This document shows, in pieces, positions 34,818 through 48,041 of a DNA stretch of 64,000 nt. The position numbers and the translations under genes are program-made. The notes beneath the pieces were generated by a model. It worked only from the letters and a program-made list of their open reading frames with translations. It had not been told where the DNA came from and searched no databases. Each line of letters opens with the position of its first letter. The first letter of the stretch is position 1. The DNA comes from Perkinsus olseni (Eukaryota > Perkinsozoa > Perkinsida > Perkinsidae), in NCBI GenBank assembly GCA_013115135.1, contig JABANP010000213.1, forward strand, positions 1 to 64,000. The letters run 5' to 3'.

Positions 34818-37800
34818 ATGTTAGTGCGACCGGCTTCGCTGTTATTGGCCATAGTGGCTATCACCAAAGGCCGATGATGTAATACTTGGGCCGAGCTAGC
34901 GGGTCGTAGTGGGGGTGATTGAAGTCAGAATTCTCTTTCAGGACGTCATGGATGATGAAAACATCCACGAGCTCCTCGCACATCGGGCGCAATTGCCAAG
35001 CATGAAAGATAGTGAGGTACTGATGGTTCGGGGGCTGAGGATGGGCCGGTTAGGGAGAAACGAAAGTGCTGCCTGACTTGAATACGGAAGATGAATCGGC
35101 TTCGCTCGACCTACCTGGCAGTGGCGTGCTCTCCTAATCCTCGAACGATCGTTGAGAAAGCGGAATACGCCGTTAATCGCTTGCATAGGTGATCGGGTTT
35201 TGCTACAGGTAAAACGATTGATCGCTGACTACCCCGATATGGGATCAGAGGAGGAACTGATACAAATACTGTCAAAAGTATTCCTACAGTGGGCGAGTGC
35301 CCTCATCATCCTCAATGCGGTGTTCACTGCAGGTTGACTCGAGGGCCGAGTTTTCCCTCTTTCATAAGAACAGAAGGCGTAAAGGGGAGGGCAAAGGTGT
35401 CCGGGCCTGCGAGGAGACAGGCTACTACTCCGATGCTGACAACTACGACTGTCATGAGCGGAGGTAATAGAGGCGTCCTGATGAATGCGGCGGGGTTAAC
35501 TGAGAACGATGCGCAGATACAAGATGATACAGGCGCTCTTCGAACCTGAGCGAGGAGCTGCATGAGAAATCTCGAAAGTTGGACGCGAACGTGTCGGTGA
35601 GTGTTCCGTGTAGTCTGGCGAGGATTGCCTGTGGTTACGGGTTCGCTTCTCGCTTATAGACGCTTCAAGCTGACTGGGATGCAGCTGAGGCCAACTTGGA
35701 TAAATTAATGGGCTACACTTGTAAGGGAATCGGAACTTGTCGGCGATATCATTCACGCTTCATGCTTGTCAGACGGGCCAGGTTCGACCAAAGAGTCCCC
35801 TAGTCAGACTGAGGGGCTCACCCATCAGATTGGTCTCCTGTCTGGGGCCATGTACGAGCTTAATTCTGCTGCGGTAAGGGTCATCCTTCTGTCGGAATGC
35901 AGCGACCTATCGGCCTTCCTGTCAGGTTGCCAGCGCTGATGAGCTCTGGGCTGAGCTAGATAAGATTCACTATGGCTATGTGGCGGACGTGGACCAGTAC
36001 AAGTCGGAGATGTCTACGGCGCTCAATAATGTAATACAATCAGCCAGCGCCTGGGGTTGTGGAGGTCGTCGGCTCATCAGTTGCTGAAGGGCATATCGCA
36101 GCTAGCCAGGAAGCAGTCGGACGCGCAGCTGAGGAATACTATCATACTGAATAAGCATGGCAATAAGGAGCTCAATGATATGGTTAATACCATCAATAGC
36201 AACCAGGTGAGTAGCTTGGAGGGCTCTCTACTGGCCCTGGACTGCTGTCGCTGGTGAAGGTTAAAGTGGAGGCCGAGGTGAAGCAGGCTGACTCGGAGAA
36301 GACTCGGATGGAACAGGTTACCTCGAAAGGGTTGGATGATGCAGAGGACGCCCTTGCTGGACTATCGGGTGAGAATTATGTCGGTTGCTTCGCTCCGCCT
36401 CCTACTGCTATTTTCAGACGAAGTGGCGGAACTGCCAGAGGTCCAAGAAGAGGCGAGGGAAAAGGTCCGCAGACAGCTCTCGGAGAAGATCGAAGACACC
36501 GCGATGAAGGCAACAGAGGAGCAGCACAAGTTGGTGGAGGGCTACAGGTAGGCGGACATCATCAGTACTGTGCTGCTGAGGACAGCCGGTGACAGGGCTG
36601 ATGGAGATAAGAAACTTGACAGCTTCGTCGAGGACGGCGCAGCATCGATCGACAATCAATTCAAGGCGTGGGAGGTAAGCGGGCTGTTGGAAGGGCGAGT
36701 TGGAGAAGGGAGGTTCCTCGTTTTAGGGCGAAGAGAAGAAGCGCCGGGCGGTGGTGGAGTCTCAGATCTCCCAGGAGGGCGCGAAGGTCGAAGAACGGCA
36801 GGTGAGCGGCAGACGCGCAGTTGGCTGCGGAGGGGCATCTTTCGGTGGGTTGTAGGAGGCCTTCCGGAAAGAGTTCGACTCAGCTGATGAGAAGTCTCAG
36901 CGGACGGCTGAGAATTTTGCTCGTGAGTGGAGGGTGGGCGTGGGGTTATTAGTTTGGAGGTTTCGTCTTAGGGGAGACCGAGAAGGAGTGGGACGACCAG
37001 GAGAAGGTATCAGCTGATATGGCCGGTTCTATGAAGGAACTTCGAGGTGAGAGAATCTTAGGTTGATGCTGGCGATGGGTAATGAGTAACCATGTAATCG
37101 TAGGCATGCTGAACGAGTATGCGGCTAATACGGACAAGCAAGCTCACGAGTTGACGGAGGAGGCGCGGCAGAAGCAGGCGGCTATTAAGAAGGAGATATC
37201 CGAGACTATCAGTATGTTATTCTTGCTACTCACAGTGGGTCCGGTGACGCGTGGCCCGGATGTTCAGGTGGAGCCGGGGCGAGCCTAGCGGACGTCTTAC
37301 TGTCGATGGATCGTTCCCTCTCGTCGGCCGATAAGGACATCTTTTCTAGTTCGAGCGAGGCCAAGGATAAAGTGATGGGTAAGGTTAGAGGCTGCTAGTT
37401 GGTGATGGTGATGACGGCGTTCAGCGATGATCCGGAATGCTTTCCGAGAAGGCGGCGAGAAAGGCGCTAACATGGCGGCGGTGCTGGGTCAGCTGGTGCA
37501 TGGCATAGAGCAAGGAGAGAAGGCCCTTGTCGGCGGATGTGAAGGCGAAGAATGAGGAAGTTGGGTAGGTCATGTCTGAGGAGGATCTTAGGTCGATGCT
37601 GGGACGATACGGATTCGGTGTTCAACTGTGCAGGGCCGAAACAGCGAGAGTTGGCGAGAGGCTCCAGAAGGGCCTTGATGATCTGTCGGCGACCCTTGAT
37701 GAGACCGCCAGAGAAAATATAGAAAAATCTAGGAAGATCAAGGAAACGGCCGAGGTAGGTGGTGGTGGCGGCGATGAGGAGGAGGAGGAGGGGCTGGGGG

Positions 37801-40800
37801 TAAGGCTGAGTTTGTCAGGGTACGATCAATCGTGACCGTGCTGAGTTTGAAGGGAAGATGGGCAACATGGAGAAAGGCAAGCCGAGGGGAATATACAGGT
37901 CGCAGACACGGAGATGAGGAAGAACTTCCAGGTAGACTGATGACCGGCGTATCTTAGGTCGAACCGTGTCATTCACAGGGCCTACTGAAGATGGTCACTG
38001 ATGCTGGTGGGAGCGCTGAGGACCTGGTGAAGGCATTGAGGGGCCTGGCACAACAGGAAGGGAACCTCAAGGGAGACATCCTTGTTGAGAAGCGGCGGTC
38101 CTCTGAGAGTCTTCAGCGTTTGGCCAAGCTGCTATCGACCACGGACAGCGAGCTGGTACTGCCTAGGCTGGCTCTCCTGAGCGTCCATTGGACTCTTCTT
38201 CCTGCTACAGGCCTCGAGGTTGAACGCCTTTGTGAGAGCTTCTGGGTCGGGAATGGAAGATGCTATGAAGGATGAAGATAACAAGGCCAACAGAGCCTTT
38301 CAGGACGTGGCCGCTCAGGCCAGCCATGGGATTGAGGTCGAGCTGCTGAGGTTGGCTCATGCTCGATACGGATTCCCGGCTCAGAGTTACGAAGCGGAGG
38401 CCCACCGCATAGCCGGGGAGATGGCCTCTAGCCTTGGCCTGGACCAGCAGAGGGCCCGGACGCTGCAGCAAGAGCTGAAGAGCGTTGATGCCTCCGTCAT
38501 GGGTTTGGTGAAGTCGCAGCAGGCGGAGCTGTCTAAGGAGAAGAATCTGTTCACGGAGAAACTGGCTCAGAGCGACTCTCGGGCTGACGCGGCGCTGGCC
38601 CAAGTGCAGGCTGAGTTGGCTGGTAACGAGGGGAAGATGGAGGAGAGCTTGAAGAGCATGGTAGTATCGAACCACTCCTGCTGCTGAGGTGGATCTTCTA
38701 CTTTGTTTCAGCTTGAATCCCGGATGCTGAGTGCAGAGAAGAGGGCGCATGAAGTTGAGAGCAGGGCTGAGGGGAGAGATTGACGGTGCTCGACGGAAGT
38801 ACTTGGCGGAGAAGACTAACTCGGCGGTGGGTTTACACTGGCTTGTATGATCGTCTAGGTTGAACTGTTCAGGTGTTGGAGAAGAAGTTGCGGGATGATG
38901 GGGAGCTGTTCGACCGGGCGTCGAGAGGGTGAGGGTATAGCGGCTAAGGCGTGAGGAAAATGGGTGTGGCTGGCAGGTACAGGCAGCAGCTAGATGGCGT
39001 GCTCAGCTCAGTGGAGACGCAGAAACGACAGTTCCAGGACAACCTGATGAACTTGATGGAGCGCTTCGGGTGGGCTGCGGCATGCTCGGTGCTCTGACGA
39101 GTTGCCTGCTACTGAGGTTAACAGCGAGTAGACGGGCGTTCATCGGCTGTGTGTGTTAGTGTCCTGTCCCACCACGAGACGGAGAAGCTACGTAACCTTA
39201 CTAGAGTGTTCGAGGAGAGGGTTCGGAAGTTGCCGCAGCTAATGTCTAAAGACGGCTGAAGATATCGAGGTGAGTGCGGAGATACCAGCGCCGAGCATGC
39301 GTGCTGATTTCTTGTGTTCACTCTCATCGTCTTCAGCGTGACTTTACGGCATCCCAGCAGCAGATAGAAGTCCGACTGAGCGAGCTCCAGCATAAGGCAA
39401 GGAATGCTGAGACGGAGGAGGAGAGGGCGGCGGCGATGCAGGCCGTGCAGGTAGTTGCCTAGGCAACTCTTCATCGTCTGAGTGAGATCGATCTCCGGCA
39501 GGCTCTGGAGCAAATGCGGACACTGGCCGACCGGGTTCGAGGGGCTGATGCAGCATTGAAGCAGAAGATACTAAATGGTGACCTCGGCCTTCCGAGGCTG
39601 TTCGCTCATCTTCATCGTGCTGGCAGGTGAGCAGATCGACAACCGACAAGTCGATGCATTGCAGACTAGCATGAAGAGTGTGATAGGGAACCTCGGAGTA
39701 GGTGGCGATTCGGAATCGGTGTGGGTTGACCTCTCTCGTTCAGGATACTCGACGCTCATTTGAACAGCGAGACGACTCACCTGCAGGGGGAGGTGGAGAA
39801 TGTTGCACAGCGGACCAGCATGCTCTTCCACGGTGAGACGTCGGTCGCTGCTACTTTGCTGCTCATCCGCGGTGTCGGCTCAGGATTGGAGTCAGCTATG
39901 AATCAGACTAATGCCCTTCTCGATCGGGAACAGAAGGAATCGGAGCTCTCAACCAAGTTTGCCATCCAGGTGGGGACACGGCGGCCGGACTTCCGATGAG
40001 CGATGAACCTGGCTGCCGTCAGACAACAGAGATCAATAACAAACGGCGGATAGACGGCGTGGCCAATGCGGTGAAGAAGGCCGATAAATTGATAAAAGTT
40101 GAGAACATGGAACTGTACAAGTTGGAGCATGCCCAGAAGAACAACATCTCGAGGGTGTAAGTTGGCAGGCTGAGGTAGGGGCCGCTGCAGTGAGTGGGGT
40201 CAGGTATGATGGTGTGAGGGACATGAAGGAGGGCATCGAGAAGCGCATAGGAGCTGTGATGTCGGAGCTTGCTAGGAACCAAGCGGATGTAAGCTCCCAG
40301 TGACTGGTACGATTTGGGACGCTCCGTTGTGCTGCGCAGGTCGAGACTGAGGCTAGAGGAGAGCAAGGAGATATCGCCGTTCGACTGGGCTTGGTCCGGC
40401 AGGCAGTTGGACACTTCCTCAGTCTCTGGAGGGACTTCTCGGCCGTTATGTCATCTAAGTTCCAACGCTTCCATCAAGTAACGCTCGGACAGGGTCCGTG
40501 TGCTCGGAGGTGATGCGTCAATGATGATCAGGCTGATGCTGAGTTTATCGAGCAACTCGACGCACAAGTTCGGCATGAGTTGGCGAAGAGCGAAGATGTT
40601 GTCGTGAAGGCGATGGAGAAGGTGAAGGGCGTCCACTGACGGGTCGCGTGTGGCAACGTCTCTCGCCGGGCAGGTCAATACCGTCCATAAGGAACTTGAT
40701 AAGGGCTATGAAGAGGAGGAAGCGTTCGAGAAGTAGCCCACTGGCCAGGGTTTGGCATGAAGGCAGTACGGCTCTGCCCCAGGTACATGCAGGAGCATAT

Positions 40801-41082
40801 AGCGAAACTACAGGAGCGTCAACGAGCTATCCATGAGAATCGGAATGAGCTGCTACTGAAGGCGAAGGCTGAGCTTGCGGACTTGCAACGGAAGCAGGAG
40901 AAGATGGACGCTGGTAGGGGATTCAGGTTTGAGCCTTCTTGTTGTCGCCGATGTTGTTGTTCTCAGAGGAGCGACAGTACGTACGGGATAACATCGCGCA
41001 GTTTGAGGACGATATGACGAAGAAGGCCAATCAGGTTGGTGGAAGGCTCGCCACAGTGGTCGCCACGCTATTGCCATGCTAG
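34818..41082 (+). CDS. Giant secreted coiled-coil protein, paralogue 2 (CC2), possibly damaged
   Basis: Tandem paralogue of CC1 and CC3. The ATG at 34818 opens a signal peptide (MLVRPASLLLAIVAITKG). The module then follows CC1: MDDENIHELLAHRA; YPDMGSEEELIQILSKV; SRAEFSLFHKNRRRK; RACEETGYYSDADNYDCHE; WAELDKIHYGYVADVDQYK; LNKHGNKELNDMVNTINSNQ; VAELPEVQEEA. The coiled coil runs in small exons with short introns to the end near 41082 (FEDDMTKKANQ). Three places look broken. The first splice hits an in-frame TGA unless a weak donor is used. The frame slips near 38750-38770 (between KRAHEVESRA and RKYLAEKTN). It slips again near 39252-39256 (after LPQLMSK). These may be sequence errors or signs of decay. 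No membrane span follows the signal peptide. Confidence 0.65.
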
Positions 41083-41087
41083 GTGCT

Positions 41088-41103
41088 CCAGAGCGCGCGT
41101 TAA
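41088..41103 (-). promoter_or_regulatory. Weak inverted GC-rich element upstream of CC3
   Basis: CCAGAGCGCGCGTTAA is a partial inverted match (AGCGCGCG core) to the elements upstream of CC1, CC2 and DnaJ. It lies about 170 bases before the CC3 start and just after the CC2 stop. Being short, it may be chance. Confidence 0.3.
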
Positions 41104-41265
41104 GTGGGGAGGGAGGGTCTTGTGACCATGTCACTTTAGCATGCACTCGATGGTGCCTTGCTGCTGTTGTTGCGAAGTAATGATTCATTGTGTTCGTCAA
41201 TGCCTGGGAGGTTGGGCTGTTATATCCATCGGCAGCCATTACCTATTCAACTCTTGTCAAGGCGC

Positions 41266-44200
41266 ATGGTAAAATGCTGCCGCCTAATAACAGCACTTGG
41301 AACAGCAACAGCCCTATGTACGGTGGTAGCGACGACGGCTGCCTCTGAGGTGAGCTTGGCCCTCCCTCTGATTGTGAGTAGCCTTCTCAGGACGACACAC
41401 TAGACGTTGATGATGCCGATATTTCATCGTTGCTGGCGCATCGGGCTCACCGGCCGCGAGCAGGAGATGACGAGGTAGACAGCTGCATGCATCTACACCA
41501 AATCATCAGGCATATACTTAATTCGCCAAACCCTTGTAAAGGAATTAGAGACTTTGCTCAACGGCATAGCGACTGGGATAAATTCTCACTTCCCAAGCGC
41601 CCGGCTTTTGCCACTATCATCGATAGTGTTTGCTCTTGTTCATCCGCCAAGCATATGAATTCGGACCGATTCCGCTGGCGGGGAGTCTTCCTAGTGTTGG
41701 TGCATCGCCTTGTGATTCTTCTCTGCATCTTCCTACTGCAGATAAGTCGGCTTGTTGCGGACTATTCCGACCTCGGCACTGAGGAGGAGCTGATGGAGAT
41801 CGTAGGAGCCTCTCACCTGTCCTTCAATACCCCATCACCATCCTCGTCAGGTCCGCAAAGTCGACGCTAGGGCTGAGATGGCGCTGATATACAAAGCCAG
41901 ACGGCGGAGGGGGAGCCTGCTGGGGTGAGGGCCTGCGAGATGCTTGGAGTGTATTCCGATGCCGACAACTACGACTGCCACATCCGGAGGTAGGGGGACT
42001 CGCTTAGTGATGTCCTCTGCAGGTCGTCCCCGGGCCTGTCAGGTATAAGATGATTAGAGAGCAGTTCGGACCAGAGCAGGAGGTTCACGACAAAGGGAAA
42101 GGACGTGCGAGTGAAGGCTAATGTAGGCTACCTGCTGCCTCCCATAGCCGCTACGTCACTGTTATCATCAGACGCTGGCGGAGGACTGGAACAAGGCGGA
42201 GACGACATTAGATCGGCTGATGCAGTACACCTGTAGGGAGAGGACAGCCTCTGGTTTGCTTATAGTTAAGGCGACTTCAGATGGCAAGGGAGGGACTAAA
42301 GCGGAGCCCTCGACTAAGGACGGGTTGACTCATAAGATTGGTCTCGCCTCTGCTGCCCTCTACGAGCTGCATTCTAGCCACGGTAGTACTACAGAGCCAG
42401 CGTGGTCAGCATAGGGACAGCTCTGCTCAGGTGACGGCAGCCGATGAGATCTGGGCTGAGTTCGATAAGATTCATTTCGGATATGCGGCGGACATAGACG
42501 ATCTCAAGAGCGGTGCGGTTAACGCCTTCAACTCGGTGAGCATGAGAGAAGCGATTGGAGTGGTATGTGATTGTTGTCCATGGTTTCAGCTAGTCTCCGG
42601 CGTACAGAGTGTCGTAGCTGGTCAAGCCAACGACCAGATGGCGAATCAGCTTCGGCTCAATCAAGATGCCAATGATAAACTAACAAAGTTGGCCAGGGGC
42701 ATCAACGAGATTCAAGTACGCCGCGCTCCTCATACTTCTACTGCTTCTCATCATACTGATGGCACCGCTTGTCGTGGATGCAGCAGCATTGGTGATGGTC
42801 AGGTAAAGGTAGAGCGCGCAGCTCGAGGTGTGGAGCATCAGAAAGATACACTCGAGTCCACAGCAGAGAAGACCTTGGAGGACGCCGAGGACACTCTCAC
42901 CAACATCGCCGGTAAGACTGCTGGATTGCCGTCCCTCGCCCTCACGCTGTCCGGAGTGCCCGATTGCCGAGAGTCGTTGATCAGATGAGCTGGCGGAGGT
43001 GCCGGTGAAGGACATAGAGGAGCGAGACAAAGTGGCGGACGAGATCCGTAGCGATCTGCGTAAAACGGAGGATGAGGGGGAGGCCGAGCTGAAGAAGCAT
43101 GTGGCGGGATACGAGTAAGTGTGGCGGAGTTCAGCGGGGCTTTACGGCTCCTTAGAGAGAAGGCGAACAAGCAGACGAAGCAGCTGGAGGAGGCGACCAA
43201 GAAGCAGATAGAAAATCAAGCATCGGATTGGCAGGTAGGAGCTGCGGCATTGGCCGGCGGGGTGATGGCTGTGTGGAGACTGCCCTTCCCTAGGCCGAGG
43301 AAGATAATCGTCGGAAGTCATTGGATGCCAAGCTGCAAGGAGAACGTCAAGAACTGGAGCTAGCCCAGGTGACCAGCCGGTGGCAACTATGCTGGCCGTA
43401 TGGAACGCTCGAAGCTGGGTCGTCAAGTACCCGCCTTCAACATGGTCGAGCTCAGCCCTCGCGTTAGTCTTGGGTTTCTGATCTTTTTCTTTCCTTGAGT
43501 ACAGACCCAACCTGTATTGTCTATAAGAGCTGCGGCCGTTCGCTGTTCTACTGTGTTCCCTGAGGGTTATTATCGTTCTCTGTTCAGGGATCGGTGGCGA
43601 ACTCTTTGGCCAGCGCAAAGGAAAAGGCGGCCCTTCAAGAGCAGGAGTTCCAGAGTGAGTCTTTGAGCCGCCATTCATGCTGATCGATGCTTGCTCCTTG
43701 CAGAGAAGCGTGCAGGAAGGTGGGGAGAGTTCCAGAAGCTAGCCGAGGATATCGGGCTGACCCGAGAGGAGCTTGAAAGTAAGCTCAATACGTTTCCCCT
43801 CAACCCTTGAACGACGCCCTCCTCAGTGATGGTGAAGAATGTCGGTATGGAGATCGAGACGGGGGCCCATGAGCTGGAGGATGAGGCCAATAGAGGCCAG
43901 GCCGGCATCAAGAACGCGATCTCCGAGAAAAGATGAGTGAGCTATCGGAGAAAGTCGTCTGCAATGACTCCTTATTTTGCTGAATCGCCAGGTGCTGCTG
44001 GCGGTGGCGTTGCTGGTATCCTGGGCTCTCTGTTCTCTGCGCTAGCGGGTGCCGAGCAGGACATCTACGGAGCGTCTGAAGGGGCTAAGGAAGAAGTTCT
44101 GAGTACTGTTGTTGATGATGGCGCTTTGCTGGGGAGGAGAATCTCCTCTCAGAGAACATCCGAAAGACGATGCAAGAGAACGGCATGGAGAATAGCAAGA

Positions 44201-47200
44201 TGGGGTCAAGTGCTGGGCGAGTTCATCGATGGCGTCCTCAAAGGCGAGAAGGCGACAGCGGCAGATTTGCAGGCTAAGCTGAAGGGGATAGAGTAAGTGA
44301 AGCGTCTGTGCGGTAGTTGATGATCGGTGAGCGTGTTCAGCCACGAGACGGGGAAGGTTAGTGATGACCTTCAGGGTGGTGTCATGCATCTGGTTGATAG
44401 CTTGAACCAGAATGCGGCAAGGAGCAGTCTGCAGGCGTACGGCATTAAGAAGGACATTGAGGTGAGTAGTAGCAGGAGGGGATAGGGATCCTCCCGAGTC
44501 TTAGCGGAGCGACGCATGACCATGTGTGGTATTCAGGGCTCCCTGCATGCTGGCATGAACGGTCTGGACGGTAAATTGGCCGGACTGAGTCACGCGATGC
44601 TCTCTGATGAAGAGGACACGGCTGGGAAAATGAACAAGGGCCTTCACGTGAGTTCGACGACGCAGCAGTAGCAGCAGCATCGTCATTGTGTGTCATCGTC
44701 AGACTATTCTCAGCCAGATAGGAGGTGTTGGAAGCTCAGCCAATGGCCTGCTCCAAAGCCTTATGGGGCTGTCGCACGATGAGAGTCAGTTGAAGGGTGA
44801 TGCACTAGATGGAGAGCGTAGAGTGTATACCAACCAGCAGCGCCTTGCTAGGCAACTCGCCCAGACGCTCTTCGGACTGGTAAGCTCATCGCCGCTGCAG
44901 TCGCGTTGTCTGAGTATCTTCTCTCAGGGCGCACAACTGATGCAATTCTTGGGCGGCTCGGAGAGCAGTCTCGCCGCTAGCATGCATAACGAGGATTTGA
45001 AGGCTCGAAAGGAGTTTGGGCTGCTAGCTGGAGAGTACGGTCTCGGGATAAAGGTGAGCTGGGATTCACGAGGGCCTCGGCTTCGAGGTCATCCGTCTCG
45101 TGATGGCAGGACTATGAAGGTGCCGGTCGGGAAGGGTATGCGGAGCTGCAGAGTCGGCTGGGCAATGAGAAGGCCCGGGCTAGGGCTTTGGAAGGGGACC
45201 TCAAGCGAACCGAGGAGGAGATGGAGCGACTTCAACGTGGAGAGCAGCTCAATCTCGATGATGAGAAGAAGGCTTACGAGAACTATCTCTCGCAGAACAC
45301 AGCCAAGGCAGGGGCTGAGCTCGAAGGCATCAGAGCTAAGCTGGTTGGAGATGAGGGACAGATCGAACGGGAAATGCGGGATCAGGTGGGGCAGTGAGGT
45401 TGGGGTACGTAGTGGTCGAGTCTTCTGTATCATCTCAGATGGATGCCGCATCCCAGAGGTCCGAGCGAGACGCTCGGAAGAGAGAGTCGGAGGCTGATAG
45501 AGCCATCAATGCTGCCGAGCGAAGGCTACAGGCTGAGCGCTCCGATGATGCTGTAATGGGATAGCGAATTCAGTAACCGCTTGCACCACTCAGTACTGTC
45601 CACCTTCATTCGCAGCGCGTTTGAGGGCAAACCTTCAATTTTTTGCCCGCTGTGTTTGGCCCGGCAAAGGGTCGATGGAGAGCTTGACCATGGCTGCTGA
45701 TTTCAGAACGTCCAACGCAAACTCGAGGAAGACTCTGATCGCTTCGAGAGAGATAAGGAGGGTAGTGATGGAGAGCTCGACAGCGTCACGAAGAGTATAA
45801 ACGGCGAGGGGGATAAGTTCAAGGGGGATTACAAGCGGCTCCTGGATGAGTTCAGGTAAAGTTGAGTCTTACTGCAGAGCGTCGGTCTGGAGATCTCTGT
45901 TTTTTTCAGCGAGATGAAGGGGAAGGAGCAAGGCGACCTTAACAGGTTGACAGAGAACTTCAAGAAGAGAGTGGATGCACTTCCCAAGACGGTGGCGGCG
46001 AAAATGGACGAACTGCAGGTCGGTCTATTCTTACTGCTTTGGCCGAGGAGGATGTGTGCGGCTTCCAGAGGGGATTTTATGCGTCACACGCGGCGATCGA
46101 CAAGAAGATCTCGGAGTTGCGACATCAAGCGTCCAACGCTGAGAGCGAGGAAGAGAGGGAGGCTGCAAAGAAGAATCTTGAGGTATCATGTCGTTGCCGC
46201 TAGTCGCAACGATGTGACAAGGGATTGTCAGGCTTTGGAGCGGATGAAGGAATTTGCCGTGAAGGTGAAGGAAGCGGATGACGCTATGAAGGCGAAGATA
46301 CTGAGAGGTGGGTGGCCGGTTGAATAACCTAGTATTTCCGGACTTGCTGTTCCGTGCAGGAGAAGAAGTTGATGAAAATGAGATGCTCACCGTGCAGGAC
46401 GGGATGAAGAGCGTCCTTGGCAATCTCGAGTGAGACGCTTCTTCTATCCAGCTCGAGGACTTGTGGTTCAGGAATATCGAAAGCCATTTTAACGGCAACA
46501 GCGACACACTCAATTTAGAGTTCGGGGACGCGGAGCGACGCATAGAAAGTCTTTACAGCGGGATGGGCGCCTCCATGACGGAGGGGATGTCCATGCTCGG
46601 ATCGGGAGCGTCGGGAGGCGCTCACCGGTGCCCAGTTCGATACGCAGACCTCGGAGTTGGAGAACAAGCAGCGACTTGATCGGCTCAATACCGTGACGAG
46701 TGGGGCTAAGAGGATTTCTATTATGGAGAATCAGGAGTTACTCGCGCTGGAGCATGCTCAGAAAAATAACATAACGAAAGTGTAGGGGAGCAGGTTGAAG
46801 CTGGTCAAATACAAGTGATATGATTCTTCAGGCAAGAGGAGCTGCGCGACATAAAGCAGGGCATGAAGACTCGGATGTCTAACGTCATGAGCGAGCTGGC
46901 CAAAGCACAGTCCCAGGTGGGTGGTGTGGTTAACCACACAGCGTGAGATGACTACTGCCCGGCGATTCAGGTCGACCGATCTGGCAAGGAGGACCAGGCT
47001 GATGTGGCCTTCCGACTAGGTCTGGTCCGACAGGCCTGCGCCCAATTCATCGCTATATGGCGAGAGTATGCTGGCAGCATGCAGAAGAAGTTGGGGCAGA
47101 TTCCATCAGGTAGGTCGTCATCATCATCAAAATTATGGCCGATCCACTCGTTCCATCCGATAGGTCGACATGGAAACGCTAGAGCTGCTGGACCAGGCGA

Positions 47201-47794
47201 GTGAGAAGGCTCAGGCCGATACACGTGCTAAAGTCGAGCGTGCCGTGGATAAGGTGGGCACGTGTTCGACTTGGCCATTCGCGGCGCATGATGAGAAAAT
47301 TATGACACCTCATATGATCATTCTCACCTTATAGGTGAGAAATTACGACAGGCAGCTGAACCAAGGCTACAAGGAGGCTGAGGAGTTCTCTGAGTATTGC
47401 CACTAGCTAAGAAGGGGATTCCTTCGGATGTGAGCATTTGCAGGTATGCTGATGAAGAAGTTGCAAAGTTGGAAGAGAAAGACAAAGAAACAGAGGCCGA
47501 GAGAGAGGAGGTTATGGAAGAGTCCGTGCGAGATCTCGAGGAGTTGGAAAAATCGCAGGATAAGTTGAACAAAGGTGATTCAAATGAGCGCTATCAAGAA
47601 CTATGCAGGAATGTTTTTACAGAACAACTGCTGGGAATCAAGGGAGCTTTGCGGAAATTCAACACGAACCTCGAAAAGAACGCAGAAGAGGTAGGACGCA
47701 GCTCTTTCCTTTTCTCCCAAAATCACTTTCTTAGGTGCTCGAGAGCGCTGGAGTCGAGGAGGAGACCTCCGAAGAGGATAATAATGCGGCATGA
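41266..47794 (+). CDS. Giant secreted coiled-coil protein, paralogue 3 (CC3)
   Basis: Third tandem copy. The ATG at 41266 gives a signal peptide (MVKCCRLITALGTATALCTV) whose exon ends with ASE before an intron. Then DVDDADISSLLAHRAHRP, YSDLGTEEELMEIV, DARAEMALIYKARRRR, YSDADNYDCHIRR, WAEFDKIHFGYAADIDDLK and EDAEDTLTNIADELAEVPVK follow the family order. Exons are small throughout, including the 3' part (for example FRLGLVRQACAQFIAIWREY; KLEEKDKETEAEREEVME). The last exon, VLESAGVEEETSEEDNNAA, ends with TGA at 47792-47794, so it has an acidic tail instead of the Pro/Thr-rich tail of CC1. I saw no clear frame break, though I did not check every splice. It follows CC2 by less than 200 bases. Confidence 0.72.
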
Positions 47795-48041
47795 TGCTCA
47801 TGATCACACTCAATGGTGTTAACATTCATTCCTCGCACTGTTGTATTGATATGTTAACCACGCAAGTGAAGTGCAAAAGAAAAAGTTCTAATCTGAAAGT
47901 ACGAGAGTACTGATTCCTAGATTGTCCTTACGTAGCTGCTGATTTACTTTACACCAGGGTTGCCTATCAAGAGTTTCTAATAGAAGCCTTCTATTGATAT
48001 GACAACCACGCAATTGTATCACAAAATGAAACAAATCAATT

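Noticed and set aside
43142..43678. Minus-strand frame of 178 codons inside CC3
   Set aside because: It crosses CC3 exons and introns on the opposite strand and has no recognisable domain.
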